The position numbers and the translations under genes are program-made. Source: Paenibacillus harenae DSM 16969 (lineage in GTDB: Bacteria > Bacillota > Bacilli > Paenibacillales > Paenibacillaceae). From it: a stretch of DNA of 64,000 nt. The notes under the pieces are model-generated. The model had not been told where the DNA came from and ran no database searches. It worked only from the letters and a program-made list of their open reading frames with translations. This document shows positions 26,804 through 34,143 of the stretch, piece after piece; positions within the stretch are counted from its first letter, which is position 1, and each line of letters opens with the position of its first letter. The stretch covers positions 170,241-234,240 of the forward strand of contig NZ_KE383845.1 of assembly GCF_000422465.1 (NCBI RefSeq). The letters are read 5' to 3'.

Positions 26804-27455
26804 TATTGGCGCTCTTATTGTGCGGAGGATGTGTCTGACTCCCGGATTCGCGTCTCTTCCTTCGCATGACGATTTTCCAAATGAGAAGCAAGGCCAGCAA
26901 TCCTCCTGATCCGATAAACAGCAGCTTTAAATACCGTTCGACAAGCACGAATACCTGCTGCCACTGCTCCCCGAATAAATATCCGATCCCAAAGAAAGCA
27001 ATCACCCAGAAAGCGACGCCCGTATAAGCATAGATTATGACGCTGCGGAATGGAACGCGGATAATGCCGATAAAATACCCGATGAATTGCCCGATGCCCG
27101 GGATGAAGAATCCGATCAAAAGCAGCTTATCCCCATATTTGTCATAATATTGGCGGGTCTTCTCCACGACGGACGGCTTCAGGAACAGCCACCTTCCGTA
27201 CCTTTCGATTAGCGGCATGCCGAGCCTGTGGCCAATAAAATAAGTTATCGTAACGCCGGCAACCGCTCCCGTAAATGCCATGGCAATAGCGGGCAGCGCC
27301 TGCAGGACGCCTTTATAGGATAAATACCCGGTAAAGGTCAGCGTGCTGTTGCCGGGGGGAATCGGCAGGGCGATAAAATCCAATGGCAGGCCGATCAATA
27401 ATACGAAATAGCCGTACTGTTCAAATAAACGCTCAACCAACTCGATCAGATTCAT
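26799..27455 (-). CDS. DedA-family membrane protein
   Basis: The 218-residue protein has the DedA (SNARE-associated/VTT) domain: LPIPPGNSTLTFTGYLSY near the N-terminus, GHRLGMPLIERYG, and FFIPGIGQFIGYFIGIIRVPF, then two C-terminal hydrophobic segments and a basic tail. DedA proteins are flippase-like membrane proteins, some of which recycle undecaprenyl phosphate or phosphatidylethanolamine. A second, distinct DedA protein lies at 35444-36052. Confidence 0.9.
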   Translation of the reverse strand: MNLIELVERLFEQYGYFVLLIGLPLDFIALPIPPGNSTLTFTGYLSYKGVLQALPAIAMAFTGAVAGVTITYFIGHRLGMPLIERYGRWLFLKPSVVEKTRQYYDKYGDKLLLIGFFIPGIGQFIGYFIGIIRVPFRSVIIYAYTGVAFWVIAFFGIGYLFGEQWQQVFVLVERYLKLLFIGSGGLLALLLIWKIVMRRKRRESGSQTHPPHNKSANK

Positions 27456-27700
27456 TCCTAAGCTCCTCGCATTTGCTTACGGTCGTCTAATGCTTCGACT
27501 CTCTTATCATAAATGGAAGCAATGCGAGACGGAATCGTCCCGGGTCGGTCACCCGCTCCCGCCATTTGTCTAAGTTCGGCCACGACTAGAGGCGGGGGAG
27601 GCAAGGGCAAAGCCGGACAGCCGATCGGTGGGCATCCGCGGCATCTATTCGCATCTTCATTCGCCTCCACATAAAATAAAGCAAAAGGAGTGGAATCAGC

Positions 27701-28039
27701 ATGCCGTCCTATCGCATCATCGTCGACCTGTCCGACCGTAAGCTGCATCTATTGGATGGCAATACGGTTGTACATTCCTATCCCGTCGGTATTGGCAAGA
27801 TGGTTACGCAGACGCCCAGAGGCGAATTCACGATCATAAATAAGCAGAACAATCCCGGCGGTCCTTACGGCGCCTTCTGGATGGGATTGTCGAAGCCTCA
27901 TTACGGCATTCACGGCACGAACGATCCTTCCTCCATCGGCAGGATGGTATCGCAAGGATGCATCCGTATGTACAATGACGACGTTGTCGCCCTCTCCAAG
28001 CTGGTACCCGTTCGTACGCGCGTGACGATCCGGGATTAA
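27701..28039 (+). CDS. Small L,D-transpeptidase (YkuD domain)
   Basis: At 112 residues the protein is little more than the YkuD catalytic domain. The active-site motif HGTNDPSSIGRMVSQGCIRM is complete, with H71 and nucleophile C87. Members of the family form 3-3 peptidoglycan cross-links or attach proteins to the wall. There is no signal peptide and no LysM module, so it may act on spore cortex precursors or be exported in another way. AAAGGAG precedes the ATG. A terminator hairpin follows at 28105. The 245 bases upstream (27456-27700) show no gene. Confidence 0.9.
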   Translation: MPSYRIIVDLSDRKLHLLDGNTVVHSYPVGIGKMVTQTPRGEFTIINKQNNPGGPYGAFWMGLSKPHYGIHGTNDPSSIGRMVSQGCIRMYNDDVVALSKLVPVRTRVTIRD

Positions 28040-28104
28040 CCTGTCTATCCATCTATAAAAGGAGTTGTTCCGCAGGCCATCCTTAAAAATTTTAGAATTG
28101 GAAA

Positions 28105-28142
28105 AAGGGACATCCCGTCGATCTACCGACAAGATGTCCCTT
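28105..28142 (+). terminator. Terminator after the L,D-transpeptidase gene
   Basis: AAGGGACATC pairs with GATGTCCCTT, with an inner GTCG/CGAC stem. The hairpin is 66 bases after the stop codon. Confidence 0.85.
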
Positions 28143-28251
28143 CTACCTGCTGAATCCGCATATTTTATCCATATTGGAGAATCTCATAAATTCCTAATCG
28201 ACAAAAAAGGAAACCCATGCTGCACAAGGGTTTCCGTGACATTCATTGGTA

Positions 28252-28334
28252 TGCGGTAGAGAGGACTCGAACCTCCACGGGCATACGCCCACTACCCCCT
28301 CAAGATAGCGTGTCTGCCATTCCACCACTACCGC
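28252..28334 (-). tRNA. tRNA-Leu(GAG), copy 1
   Basis: The minus strand folds as a class II tRNA: acceptor stem GCGGTAG/CTACCGC, anticodon stem CTATC/GGTAG with loop TTGAGGG (anticodon GAG), a long variable arm and a T arm with GGTTCGAGTCC. No CCA is encoded; TACCA follows the discriminator A. It differs from the second copy by one base in the variable-arm loop. Confidence 0.9.
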
Positions 28335-28390
28335 ACATTGAAAAATTCCCGGTCATTCCATTCTCGCATCCGCTTCGAGGGAGAAGCAAA

Positions 28391-28466
28391 TGGTGAGCCA
28401 TGAAGGACTCGAACCTTCGACACCCTGATTAAAAGTCAGGTGCTCTACCAACTGAGCTAATGGCTC
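28391..28466 (-). tRNA. tRNA-Lys(TTT), copy 1
   Basis: This is a 76-base cloverleaf with acceptor GAGCCAT/ATGGCTC, anticodon loop CTTTTAA (anticodon TTT), T arm GGTTCGAGTCC and encoded CCA. It is identical to the copy at 29340-29415. Confidence 0.95.
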
Positions 28467-28515
28467 TCACTGTGACTGAACTTGCTCAGGAGAGCTGTCC
28501 GATCTGAGAAGGATA

Positions 28516-28590
28516 TAAAAACCCGTAGGGGATTCGAACCCCTGTTACCTCCGTGAAAGGGAGGTGTCTTAACCCCTTGACCAACGGGCC
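28516..28590 (-). tRNA. tRNA-Glu(TTC), copy 1, altered 3' end
   Basis: The body is identical to the second copy: GGCCCGTTGG start, anticodon stem CCTCC/GGAGG with loop CTTTCAC (TTC anticodon), and GGTTCGAATCC in the T arm. The 3' end reads ACGGGTTTTT instead of ACGGGTCACCA, so base 72 is T, the discriminator is T and CCA is not encoded. It may be poorly charged or non-functional. The lower coordinate is set to match the length of copy 2. Confidence 0.75.
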
Positions 28591-28697
28591 GTATCAATTC
28601 TGTTGCCGAGTTATTCTCAAGACAACAAAAATGATTATATCAGCTAACCGGTCTTCGTACAAGCCTTATTTCAAAAAAAATTCATTGCCGTGAAATC

Positions 28698-29015
28698 TTA
28701 TTGAACGGCTTCCGCCTTAAAGACATTGTCCAATTTCTCATCCGAAGTAAGTCTTTTCTTCAGCGGCACCTTAACGTCTCTTCCCAGCTCTTTAAAGAAG
28801 GTATCGACGTCGCATTCCACCTTGTCTACATAAACGGACAATGTGCCTTTTTCGATAATCGCTTCGTTGCCTTCGGCCGGCACGGTTACCTCAATCGAAT
28901 ATTTCTTCATTAACGTATTGCTATATCGCGCGAAAATCTCGAGCAATTCCTCATTGCTAAATTTCCCAATTGCTGCTTGTCCCTTGTTCGTGAAATTCAA
29001 ACGTACTTTGTTCAT
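28698..29015 (-). CDS. Uncharacterised 105-residue protein between duplicated tRNA blocks
   Basis: I do not recognise this protein. It is soluble-looking and mixed alpha/beta, rich in Lys and Glu, with no signal peptide, membrane segment or cysteine. The start at 29015 has AAGGAG eight bases upstream, good evidence that it is translated. It lies between two copies of a Leu-Lys-Glu tRNA block and is read in the same direction as the tRNAs. Its position suggests it was trapped or carried by the event that doubled the tRNAs. No function is proposed. Confidence 0.65.
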   Translation of the reverse strand: MNKVRLNFTNKGQAAIGKFSNEELLEIFARYSNTLMKKYSIEVTVPAEGNEAIIEKGTLSVYVDKVECDVDTFFKELGRDVKVPLKKRLTSDEKLDNVFKAEAVQ

Positions 29016-29197
29016 ATTCACAGCTCCTTATTTCAAATGAAACTTCTGTTGGGCGGTACGAGCAACTTATAACGAAAAAGACCACTCTCTAATCAGACTG
29101 ATGATCTGAATATAAAGTGGTATTATATATCAGGAAAGCGAAATTTCGGATTATGCTTTCCAAGTTCACCTATATACATGGGTAAAAAATAAAATTA

Positions 29198-29283
29198 TGG
29201 TGCGGTAGAGAGGACTCGAACCTCCACGGGCGTACGCCCACTACCCCCTCAAGATAGCGTGTCTGCCATTCCACCACTACCGC
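29198..29283 (-). tRNA. tRNA-Leu(GAG), copy 2
   Basis: It has the same class II fold and GAG anticodon as copy 1, but CCA is encoded after the discriminator (CTACCGCACCA). It is the last tRNA of the intact block Asn - (Ser) - Glu - Lys - Leu read on the minus strand. Confidence 0.95.
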
Positions 29284-29339
29284 ACATTTGAAATTACCGA
29301 TTCATCCTTCACTCGCATCCGCTTCGAGGGAGAAGCAAA

Positions 29340-29415
29340 TGGTGAGCCATGAAGGACTCGAACCTTCGACACCCTGATTAAAAGTCAGGTGCTCTACCAA
29401 CTGAGCTAATGGCTC
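29340..29415 (-). tRNA. tRNA-Lys(TTT), copy 2
   Basis: This 76-base cloverleaf has the TTT anticodon and encoded CCA, and is identical to copy 1. The 3' flank (GCTTCGAGGGAGAAGC on the plus strand) is also shared by both copies. Confidence 0.95.
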
Positions 29416-29461
29416 TTACTGTGACTGAATTTCGCTCAGACAGGCTGTTCCGAGAAAAAAA

Positions 29462-29536
29462 TGGTGACCCGTAGGGGATTCGAACCCCTGTTACCTCCGT
29501 GAAAGGGAGGTGTCTTAACCCCTTGACCAACGGGCC
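29462..29536 (-). tRNA. tRNA-Glu(TTC), copy 2
   Basis: The cloverleaf is complete, with GGCCCGT/ACGGGTC acceptor, TTC anticodon and encoded CCA. The 26 bases on its 5' side are identical to those beside copy 1. Confidence 0.95.
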
Positions 29537-29558
29537 GTATCAATTCTGTTGCCGAGTT

Positions 29559-29632
29559 ATTCGAACCCTCGAGACCCGGTTAGAGCCTCCACGATTTCCA
29601 ATCGTGCTCCTGAGCCACTTGGGTATCTCTCC
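29559..29632 (-). pseudogene. tRNA-Ser(GGA) lacking its 3' part
   Basis: The minus strand starts as a normal serine tRNA: GGAGAGA acceptor strand, a D arm, anticodon stem CACGA/TCGTG with loop TTGGAAA (anticodon GGA), a long variable arm, and GAGGGTTCGAAT of the T arm. The expected CCCTC plus TCTCTCC acceptor strand is missing. Instead the sequence runs into AACTCGGCAAC, the spacer that also precedes the first tRNA-Glu copy. The acceptor stem cannot form, so this is a broken tRNA. Confidence 0.85.
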
Positions 29633-29637
29633 AAATC

Positions 29638-29713
29638 TGGCTCCCCGAACAGGACTCGAACCTGTGACAACTCGATTAACAGTCGAGTGCTCTACCAACT
29701 GAGCTATCAGGGA
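29638..29713 (-). tRNA. tRNA-Asn(GTT)
   Basis: This is a 76-base cloverleaf with acceptor TCCCTGA/TCGGGGA, anticodon stem CTCGA/TCGAG with loop CTGTTAA (GTT), T arm GGTTCGAGTCC and encoded CCA. It is the first tRNA of the array, 30 bases after the SprT-like gene. Confidence 0.96.
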
Positions 29714-29743
29714 AAAGTAAAAGTGACATTTAATAATTTATCA

Positions 29744-30220
29744 TTATTCAGCCTTAAAGTCAAGCATTTTCAACGTTAATTTCCCGCGGCATTTGCCGCA
29801 TGCATATTTTGAGGGGTCAAGCTTGCGCTTCCGCAAGTATTCCATTCCGCACTTGCCGCAAGTAAGCTTATAGCGATAAGGCTGTGCCTTCCGCTGAGCG
29901 CGTTCCGGCAGTGTCTGGCAATATCGCGATCCTCCTACGCGAGCGAGCAGCGTCTTGAAATCGGCATCACGATGCTTGTATCCGCGCTTCAAGATGTGCA
30001 GATGGTAATGGCACAGCTCGTGCTTGATGATTTTCTCCGTTTCTTCCCGGCCGAACGCCGCGAGCTGATGCGGGCTGATCTCGATATTATGCGATCCCGT
30101 GAAATAGCGGCCGCCTGTTGCTTTCAGTCTGCTGTTAAAGGTAGCCCGATGTAGAAAAGGTCTTCCAAAAAACGTGATTGAAACGTGTTCGACCCATTGC
30201 TGCAATGCTTCGTTATTCAT
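29744..30220 (-). CDS. SprT-like zinc metalloprotein (YdcK type)
   Basis: The 158-residue protein has a SprT-like domain with the metalloprotease motif HELCHYH (H67, E68, H71) and a C-terminal zinc ribbon made by two CxxC pairs (CGKCGMEY and ACGKCRGKL). The match to Bacillus YdcK is supported by context: tex, cmpA, this gene and a tRNA cluster occur together. SprT-like proteins are predicted proteases related to eukaryotic Spartan; the bacterial role is unclear. GGGGGAG precedes the start. Confidence 0.88.
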   Translation of the reverse strand: MNNEALQQWVEHVSITFFGRPFLHRATFNSRLKATGGRYFTGSHNIEISPHQLAAFGREETEKIIKHELCHYHLHILKRGYKHRDADFKTLLARVGGSRYCQTLPERAQRKAQPYRYKLTCGKCGMEYLRKRKLDPSKYACGKCRGKLTLKMLDFKAE

Positions 30221-30330
30221 TGATTATTCTCCCCCAACTACTTGAATTTTAAAGCCTCGATAGGCTACACTGTCAAGTAGGAATTATTAATGAGGTAACG
30301 GAACAATCCGAGGGGAGACAATCACCAGTC

Positions 30331-30693
30331 ATGGCTACTATGCGGTACGTTTTATTTAAACAGAAAGAAAACATCTTTTTCGTCGAAATGCCGGAATCAC
30401 ATGCTTACCAGCTAAGCGCGCTAAATTTGCGGCTCCATAAAGAAATCGATAAATTAACGGCATCCGAAGTACCGGCACTGCCCTACGCCGTTGCGGAATG
30501 CAATGACGTCGATCTGCATGATTCATCGGTCTCCATCGTTTCCGGTCTAGCATATATTAACGGGCTGGAGAAAGATTTTGCCGGCATTCATGAGAAATCT
30601 TATCCGCTGATCTCGCTGCTTACGGAAATCCGCGCGCTGCAAGCGCAGCTTGAGCAGTGGTACGAGGAATACGAGGAAGAACGGATCAAATAG
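30331..30693 (+). CDS. Uncharacterised 120-residue cytoplasmic protein
   Basis: I do not recognise the family. The protein has no membrane segment or signal. Its C-terminal third is a predicted charged helix ending in EQWYEEYEEERIK. It is read towards cmpA, 78 bases away, and divergent from the SprT-like gene with a gap of 110 bases. A GGGGAGA lies about 13 bases before the ATG, a rather long spacing. It is a likely gene because it is 120 codons long and no better frame opposes it. Confidence 0.6.
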   Translation: MATMRYVLFKQKENIFFVEMPESHAYQLSALNLRLHKEIDKLTASEVPALPYAVAECNDVDLHDSSVSIVSGLAYINGLEKDFAGIHEKSYPLISLLTEIRALQAQLEQWYEEYEEERIK

Positions 30694-30771
30694 TTTGGAC
30701 CTGCACGGACACTCGCCCTTCCCCATATGGTAATAGTACAACAAGTTGGGCCAGGGAGGAGGACGATGCGT

Positions 30772-30918
30772 ATGCCGCAGTGGTTGTGCAACCAATTGAT
30801 GCGCGCTTTTCAGAAGAAAGACCGCCGGCAGATCAAGCTGCTTAACGATTGCTGGTATTTCTACCGTAATAAGCAAGGTCCTAAGGAACAAGGCAACGGC
30901 ACCGAATTTTTATTATGA
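30772..30918 (+). CDS. cmpA: Cortex morphogenetic protein CmpA
   Basis: This 48-residue basic protein carries the pattern MPQWL...RAF..KDR.QIKLLNDCWYFYR, which I recognise as CmpA, a small sporulation protein of Bacillus. There it monitors spore-coat assembly and holds back cortex formation, with SpoIVA and ClpXP involved. The start at 30772 gives the usual MPxWL N-terminus and sits nine bases after GGAGG; an ATG two codons earlier is also possible. The C-terminal tail after residue 33 is longer than in Bacillus. The tex-cmpA-sprT-like neighbourhood supports the call. Confidence 0.85.
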   Translation: MPQWLCNQLMRAFQKKDRRQIKLLNDCWYFYRNKQGPKEQGNGTEFLL

Positions 30919-30940
30919 GTTCAATACAATTATATGTAGA

Positions 30941-30974
30941 AAAACCGGCCTCTGTCAGGGACAGGGCCGGTTTG
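30941..30974. terminator. Bidirectional terminator between cmpA and the nitroreductase pseudogene
   Basis: AAAACCGGCC pairs with GGCCGGTTT around a loop with a small TGTC/GACA stem. A T run follows on the minus strand. Confidence 0.9.
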
Positions 30975-30991
30975 TTATGGATCGGCAATAA

Positions 30992-31666
30992 TTATAAGCC
31001 GTTCATATACAGAATATCATCAAGCGGAAGACGGGTTGATGGATGCCCCGCAGCCGCTGCTATGCCGACAGGCAGCATCAGCGTCGGAAGATAACGGTCA
31101 GGAATCTGGAACAGCTCCTTTACTTGGTCACGGTTGTAGCCGCCCATTGGAACCGTATCATATCCTTTGGCGCGGGCCGCAAGCATAAGCTGCATTGCGA
31201 CGAGTCCGGTATCAAACACAACGATCTCCTTCAGTCTCTCGGCCGGCAAGCCGGAGTAGTACCGCGTTGAATTCGCAATGAAATTGTTGGCCGCTTCCTC
31301 GGACATATACCCCGCTGCCGTGCTCGCCCCATATATTTAATCGGCCCTCTTATACATTTCCAAATCGCCGAGCACGATGATAATCGCGGACGCCTCAGCC
31401 ACCTGCTGCTGATTATTGGCAATCGGTAGAAGCTTTTGCTTGATTTCCGGATCCGTTACAACGAGAAAACGCCAAGGCTGCATATTGGACGAGGAAGGCG
31501 CTTTTGTCGCTATTTCCAGCAATTCGCGAATTTCTTCCTCCGAAATTGATGCGCTGCTGTCGTACTTGCGTACGGACCGCCTTTCGTTCAGCACGTTGAA
31601 AAATAAAGCTTCCGTTTTCTCTCCTGTTTGAACCTTCACGGTTGAGTCGATTTGAGTTTGTGACAT
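30992..31666 (-). pseudogene. Nitroreductase-family gene interrupted by an in-frame TAA
   Basis: The reading frame covers 224 sense-length codons, the usual size of an FMN nitroreductase. The first half has RRSVRKYDSSASI and APSSSNMQPWRFLVV (FMN-binding). The second half has FDTGLVAMQLMLAARAKGYDTVPMGGY. Codon 110 is TAA (31339-31337), and the same frame continues without other damage (IYGASTAAGYMSEEAANNF). A single change from GAA or AAA would give this. Promoter and ribosome site (AGGAGG) are intact. It is either a recent nonsense mutation or a sequencing error. Confidence 0.88.
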
Positions 31667-31729
31667 TAGGTTTCCCTCCTAAAGGAATGATTTCTCTAAT
31701 CATGAATTCTCTAACTGTAACTTTTTTAA

Positions 31730-31780
31730 ATACTGTAATAAATTTATATACAGTATAGAGCACATAACTATATCTGTCAA
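31730..31780 (-). promoter_or_regulatory. Consensus promoter with overlapping palindromic operator
   Basis: On the minus strand TTGACA (31780-31775) and TATACT (31757-31752) are exactly 17 bases apart. Covering the -10 is a 27-base palindrome (31730-31756) with arms ATACTGTA and TACAGTAT and a near-symmetric AT-rich centre. This looks like a repressor site of the MarR/HxlR kind that often controls nitroreductases in Bacillus. The regulator is not in the window. Confidence 0.75.
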
Positions 31781-31816
31781 TTATGTATCTTTGCTAACGT
31801 ATTCCTCCAACCAACC

Positions 31817-31848
31817 AAAAAAGGGCCAGCCTGAGAATCAGGCGGCCC
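31817..31848 (-). terminator. Terminator after tex
   Basis: GGGCC-A-GCCTGA-GAA-TCAGGC-GGCCC hairpin followed by a T run on the minus strand, 18 bases beyond the tex stop. Confidence 0.9.
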
Positions 31849-31865
31849 ATTAATCATACGGCGCT

Positions 31866-34121
31866 CTAGCTTGGTTTACGCATCGTTAGCCCGACGCGGC
31901 CTTTCTTCTGATCAACGGTGAGTACCCATACGGTCACGTTGTCTCCGACCGACACGACCTCCATCGGATGTTTGACGAATTTATCGCTTATTTGGGAAAT
32001 GTGAACGAGACCGTCATTCTTGATCCCGATATCGATGAACGCTCCAAAATCAATGACGTTGCGCACCGTTCCCTGCAGCTCCATGCCCGGCGTTAAATCC
32101 TCGATGCCGAGGACGTCCGTATGGAAGATCGGAGGCGGCAGCTCCTCGCGGGGATCGCGCCCCGGCTTCAGCAGGCTGTCCACGATGTCGCGCAGCGTCG
32201 GCACGCCTACGCCCAGCGCGGGAGCGGTAGCTGCAGCGTCTACCTGCGACAGACTAGCCTTCAGCTCCTCTGTTCCAAGCTGCTTGAGGTCCAGCTTCAA
32301 CTCATCGAACAGCTTGTCTACGACATCGTAAGACTCCGGATGAATCGGCGTCCGGTCGAGCGGGTTGGCCGCTTCCGGGATACGAAGAAAGCCGATGCAC
32401 TGCTCGTAGGATTTCGCCCCGAGCCGAGGCACCTTCTGCAGCTGCGTCCGCTTGGCGAAGCGGCCGTTCTCCTCGCGGTATTTCACGATATTCTTCGCGA
32501 TGGTCGCGTTAATTCCCGCTACATAGGAGAGCAGGGAAGCCGATGCCGTATTGACGTCGACGCCGACATGGTTAACGGCCGATTCCACGACGCCGCCAAG
32601 CGTCTCGTCGAGCCGCTTCTGGCTGACGTCATGCTGATATTGGCCGACGCCGATCGCTTTCGGCTCGATCTTAACGAGCTCCGCCAGCGGATCCTGCAGC
32701 CTGCGCGCGATCGATACCGCGCTTCGCTCCGCCACGTCAAGCGCCGGAAACTCCTCTTGCGCCAGCTTGGACGCCGAATAGACGCTTGCTCCTGCTTCGT
32801 TAACGATAATGTATTTCAGCTCCGCGCCTGACCCCGCCGCTTTGCGCTTGCCGATCAAATCGGCGATGAACTGCTCCGTTTCGCGTGAAGCCGTACCGTT
32901 GCCAATGACGATTAGTTCAACCTTGTACTTATCAATTAATCCGTTAATCAGCTTCTCCGCTTCCGCAACCCTGTTATTCGGCGGGGTCGGATAGGACACG
33001 GCCACTTCCAGCAGCTTGCCTGTATCGTCAATCACTGCAAGCTTGCAGCCGGTCCGGAAGGCCGGATCGACGCCAAGCACGATGTTGCCGCGAACGGGCG
33101 GCTGAAGCAGCAGGTTCCTCAGATTGACGGAAAATATCGAAATGGCGTGCTCTTCCGCCTTCTCCGTCAGCTCGCCGCGCACCTCACGCTCAATAGAAGG
33201 CGCGATAAGCCGTTTGTAAGAATCTTCTATAACGGCAATCAGAATATCGCGGATCGGCTGAGCCGTGCCGTGCCGGAGCAGCTTGCGGGTAATATGCTCG
33301 TGTATCCGGTCTGCCGGAATATCAAAGCTGACCCGCAGCACATCCTCCCGCTCGGCCCGGTTAATCGCTAATATGCGATGCGGCGGCAGCTTGCGCACCG
33401 GCTCCTGGTAACTGTAATACATTTCATATACCGTTTCCTCGGACGCATTTTTGGCTTCGGTCTTAAGCAGCGCCTGATCAAACGTAAACTTACGGATCCA
33501 GGCGCGGATAGCCGCGTCGTCCGCGATATTCTCCGCAATAATGTCCATAGCGCCCTGCAGCGCGTCCTCTGCGGTTGCCACGCCTTTATCCGCATCTATA
33601 TAACGAGCGGCTTCACCCAGAGGTTCTCCCTGCCGGGGCTGCGACCACAGCCAGTCCGCCAGAGGCTCCAAGCCTCTCTCCTTCGCGACGCTGGCGCGGG
33701 TCTTCCGCTTCTGCCGGTAGGGACGGTACAGGTCCTCTACTTCCTGCAGCTTAACGGAGCCGTTGATGCTTGCCTGCAGCTCGTCCGTCAGCTTGCCTTG
33801 TTCGTCGATTAAACGAATAACCTCGCGTTTGCGTTCTTCGAGATTCCGCATATATTGCAGCTTCTCTTCAATCGATCTCAGATCATTTTCGTCGAGCTCG
33901 CCCGTCATTTCCTTCCGGTAACGGGCGATGAACGGTATGGTATTGCCTTCATCCAGAAGCCCGACTGCCGATTTCACCTTTGAAATCGGGATCGACAGCT
34001 GCGCCGCGACACCTTTCACGATCCGTTCGCTTTCGGCGGCCTTCTGCTCCGCCGTCAGCTTTGTTTTGCCTGCACCGTCTTCAATTTCCTCTTTATGCTG
34101 CAATACTTTCGTGTCCGCCAA
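31866..34121 (-). CDS. tex: Tex-family RNA-binding transcription accessory protein
   Basis: The 751-residue protein has the full Tex layout: N-terminal Tex helical region with NTIPFIARYRKEMTG, a YqgF/RNase H-like domain (GVDPAFRTGCKLAVID), tandem helix-hairpin-helix motifs (NTASASLLSYVAGI) and a C-terminal S1 RNA-binding domain (GTVRNVIDFGAFIDIGI). The start is TTG at 34121, eight bases after AAGGAG. The first 25 residues form an extra charged tail. The Bacillus homolog is YdcI. Tex is conserved and binds RNA and the transcription machinery; its exact role is unsettled. Confidence 0.93.
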   Translation of the reverse strand: MADTKVLQHKEEIEDGAGKTKLTAEQKAAESERIVKGVAAQLSIPISKVKSAVGLLDEGNTIPFIARYRKEMTGELDENDLRSIEEKLQYMRNLEERKREVIRLIDEQGKLTDELQASINGSVKLQEVEDLYRPYRQKRKTRASVAKERGLEPLADWLWSQPRQGEPLGEAARYIDADKGVATAEDALQGAMDIIAENIADDAAIRAWIRKFTFDQALLKTEAKNASEETVYEMYYSYQEPVRKLPPHRILAINRAEREDVLRVSFDIPADRIHEHITRKLLRHGTAQPIRDILIAVIEDSYKRLIAPSIEREVRGELTEKAEEHAISIFSVNLRNLLLQPPVRGNIVLGVDPAFRTGCKLAVIDDTGKLLEVAVSYPTPPNNRVAEAEKLINGLIDKYKVELIVIGNGTASRETEQFIADLIGKRKAAGSGAELKYIIVNEAGASVYSASKLAQEEFPALDVAERSAVSIARRLQDPLAELVKIEPKAIGVGQYQHDVSQKRLDETLGGVVESAVNHVGVDVNTASASLLSYVAGINATIAKNIVKYREENGRFAKRTQLQKVPRLGAKSYEQCIGFLRIPEAANPLDRTPIHPESYDVVDKLFDELKLDLKQLGTEELKASLSQVDAAATAPALGVGVPTLRDIVDSLLKPGRDPREELPPPIFHTDVLGIEDLTPGMELQGTVRNVIDFGAFIDIGIKNDGLVHISQISDKFVKHPMEVVSVGDNVTVWVLTVDQKKGRVGLTMRKPS

Positions 34122-34143
34122 GCGTCTTGCTCCTTCCTATGCT

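Noticed and set aside
27458..27748. Open frame of 96 codons on the minus strand
   Set aside because: It overlaps the start of the L,D-transpeptidase gene on the other strand, has no ribosome site, and its composition is that of an antisense shadow.
28065..28259. Open frame of 64 codons after the L,D-transpeptidase gene
   Set aside because: It covers a clear terminator hairpin and runs to the tRNA-Leu end; no family features.
28100..29740. Prophage or integrative element at the tRNA array
   Set aside because: No integrase, phage gene or clear attachment-site pair; the repeats are complete tRNAs, which a simple duplication explains.
31337..31339. Recoding (selenocysteine or readthrough) at the nitroreductase stop
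   Set aside because: The codon is TAA, not TGA, and no recoding structure was seen; simple mutation is more likely.
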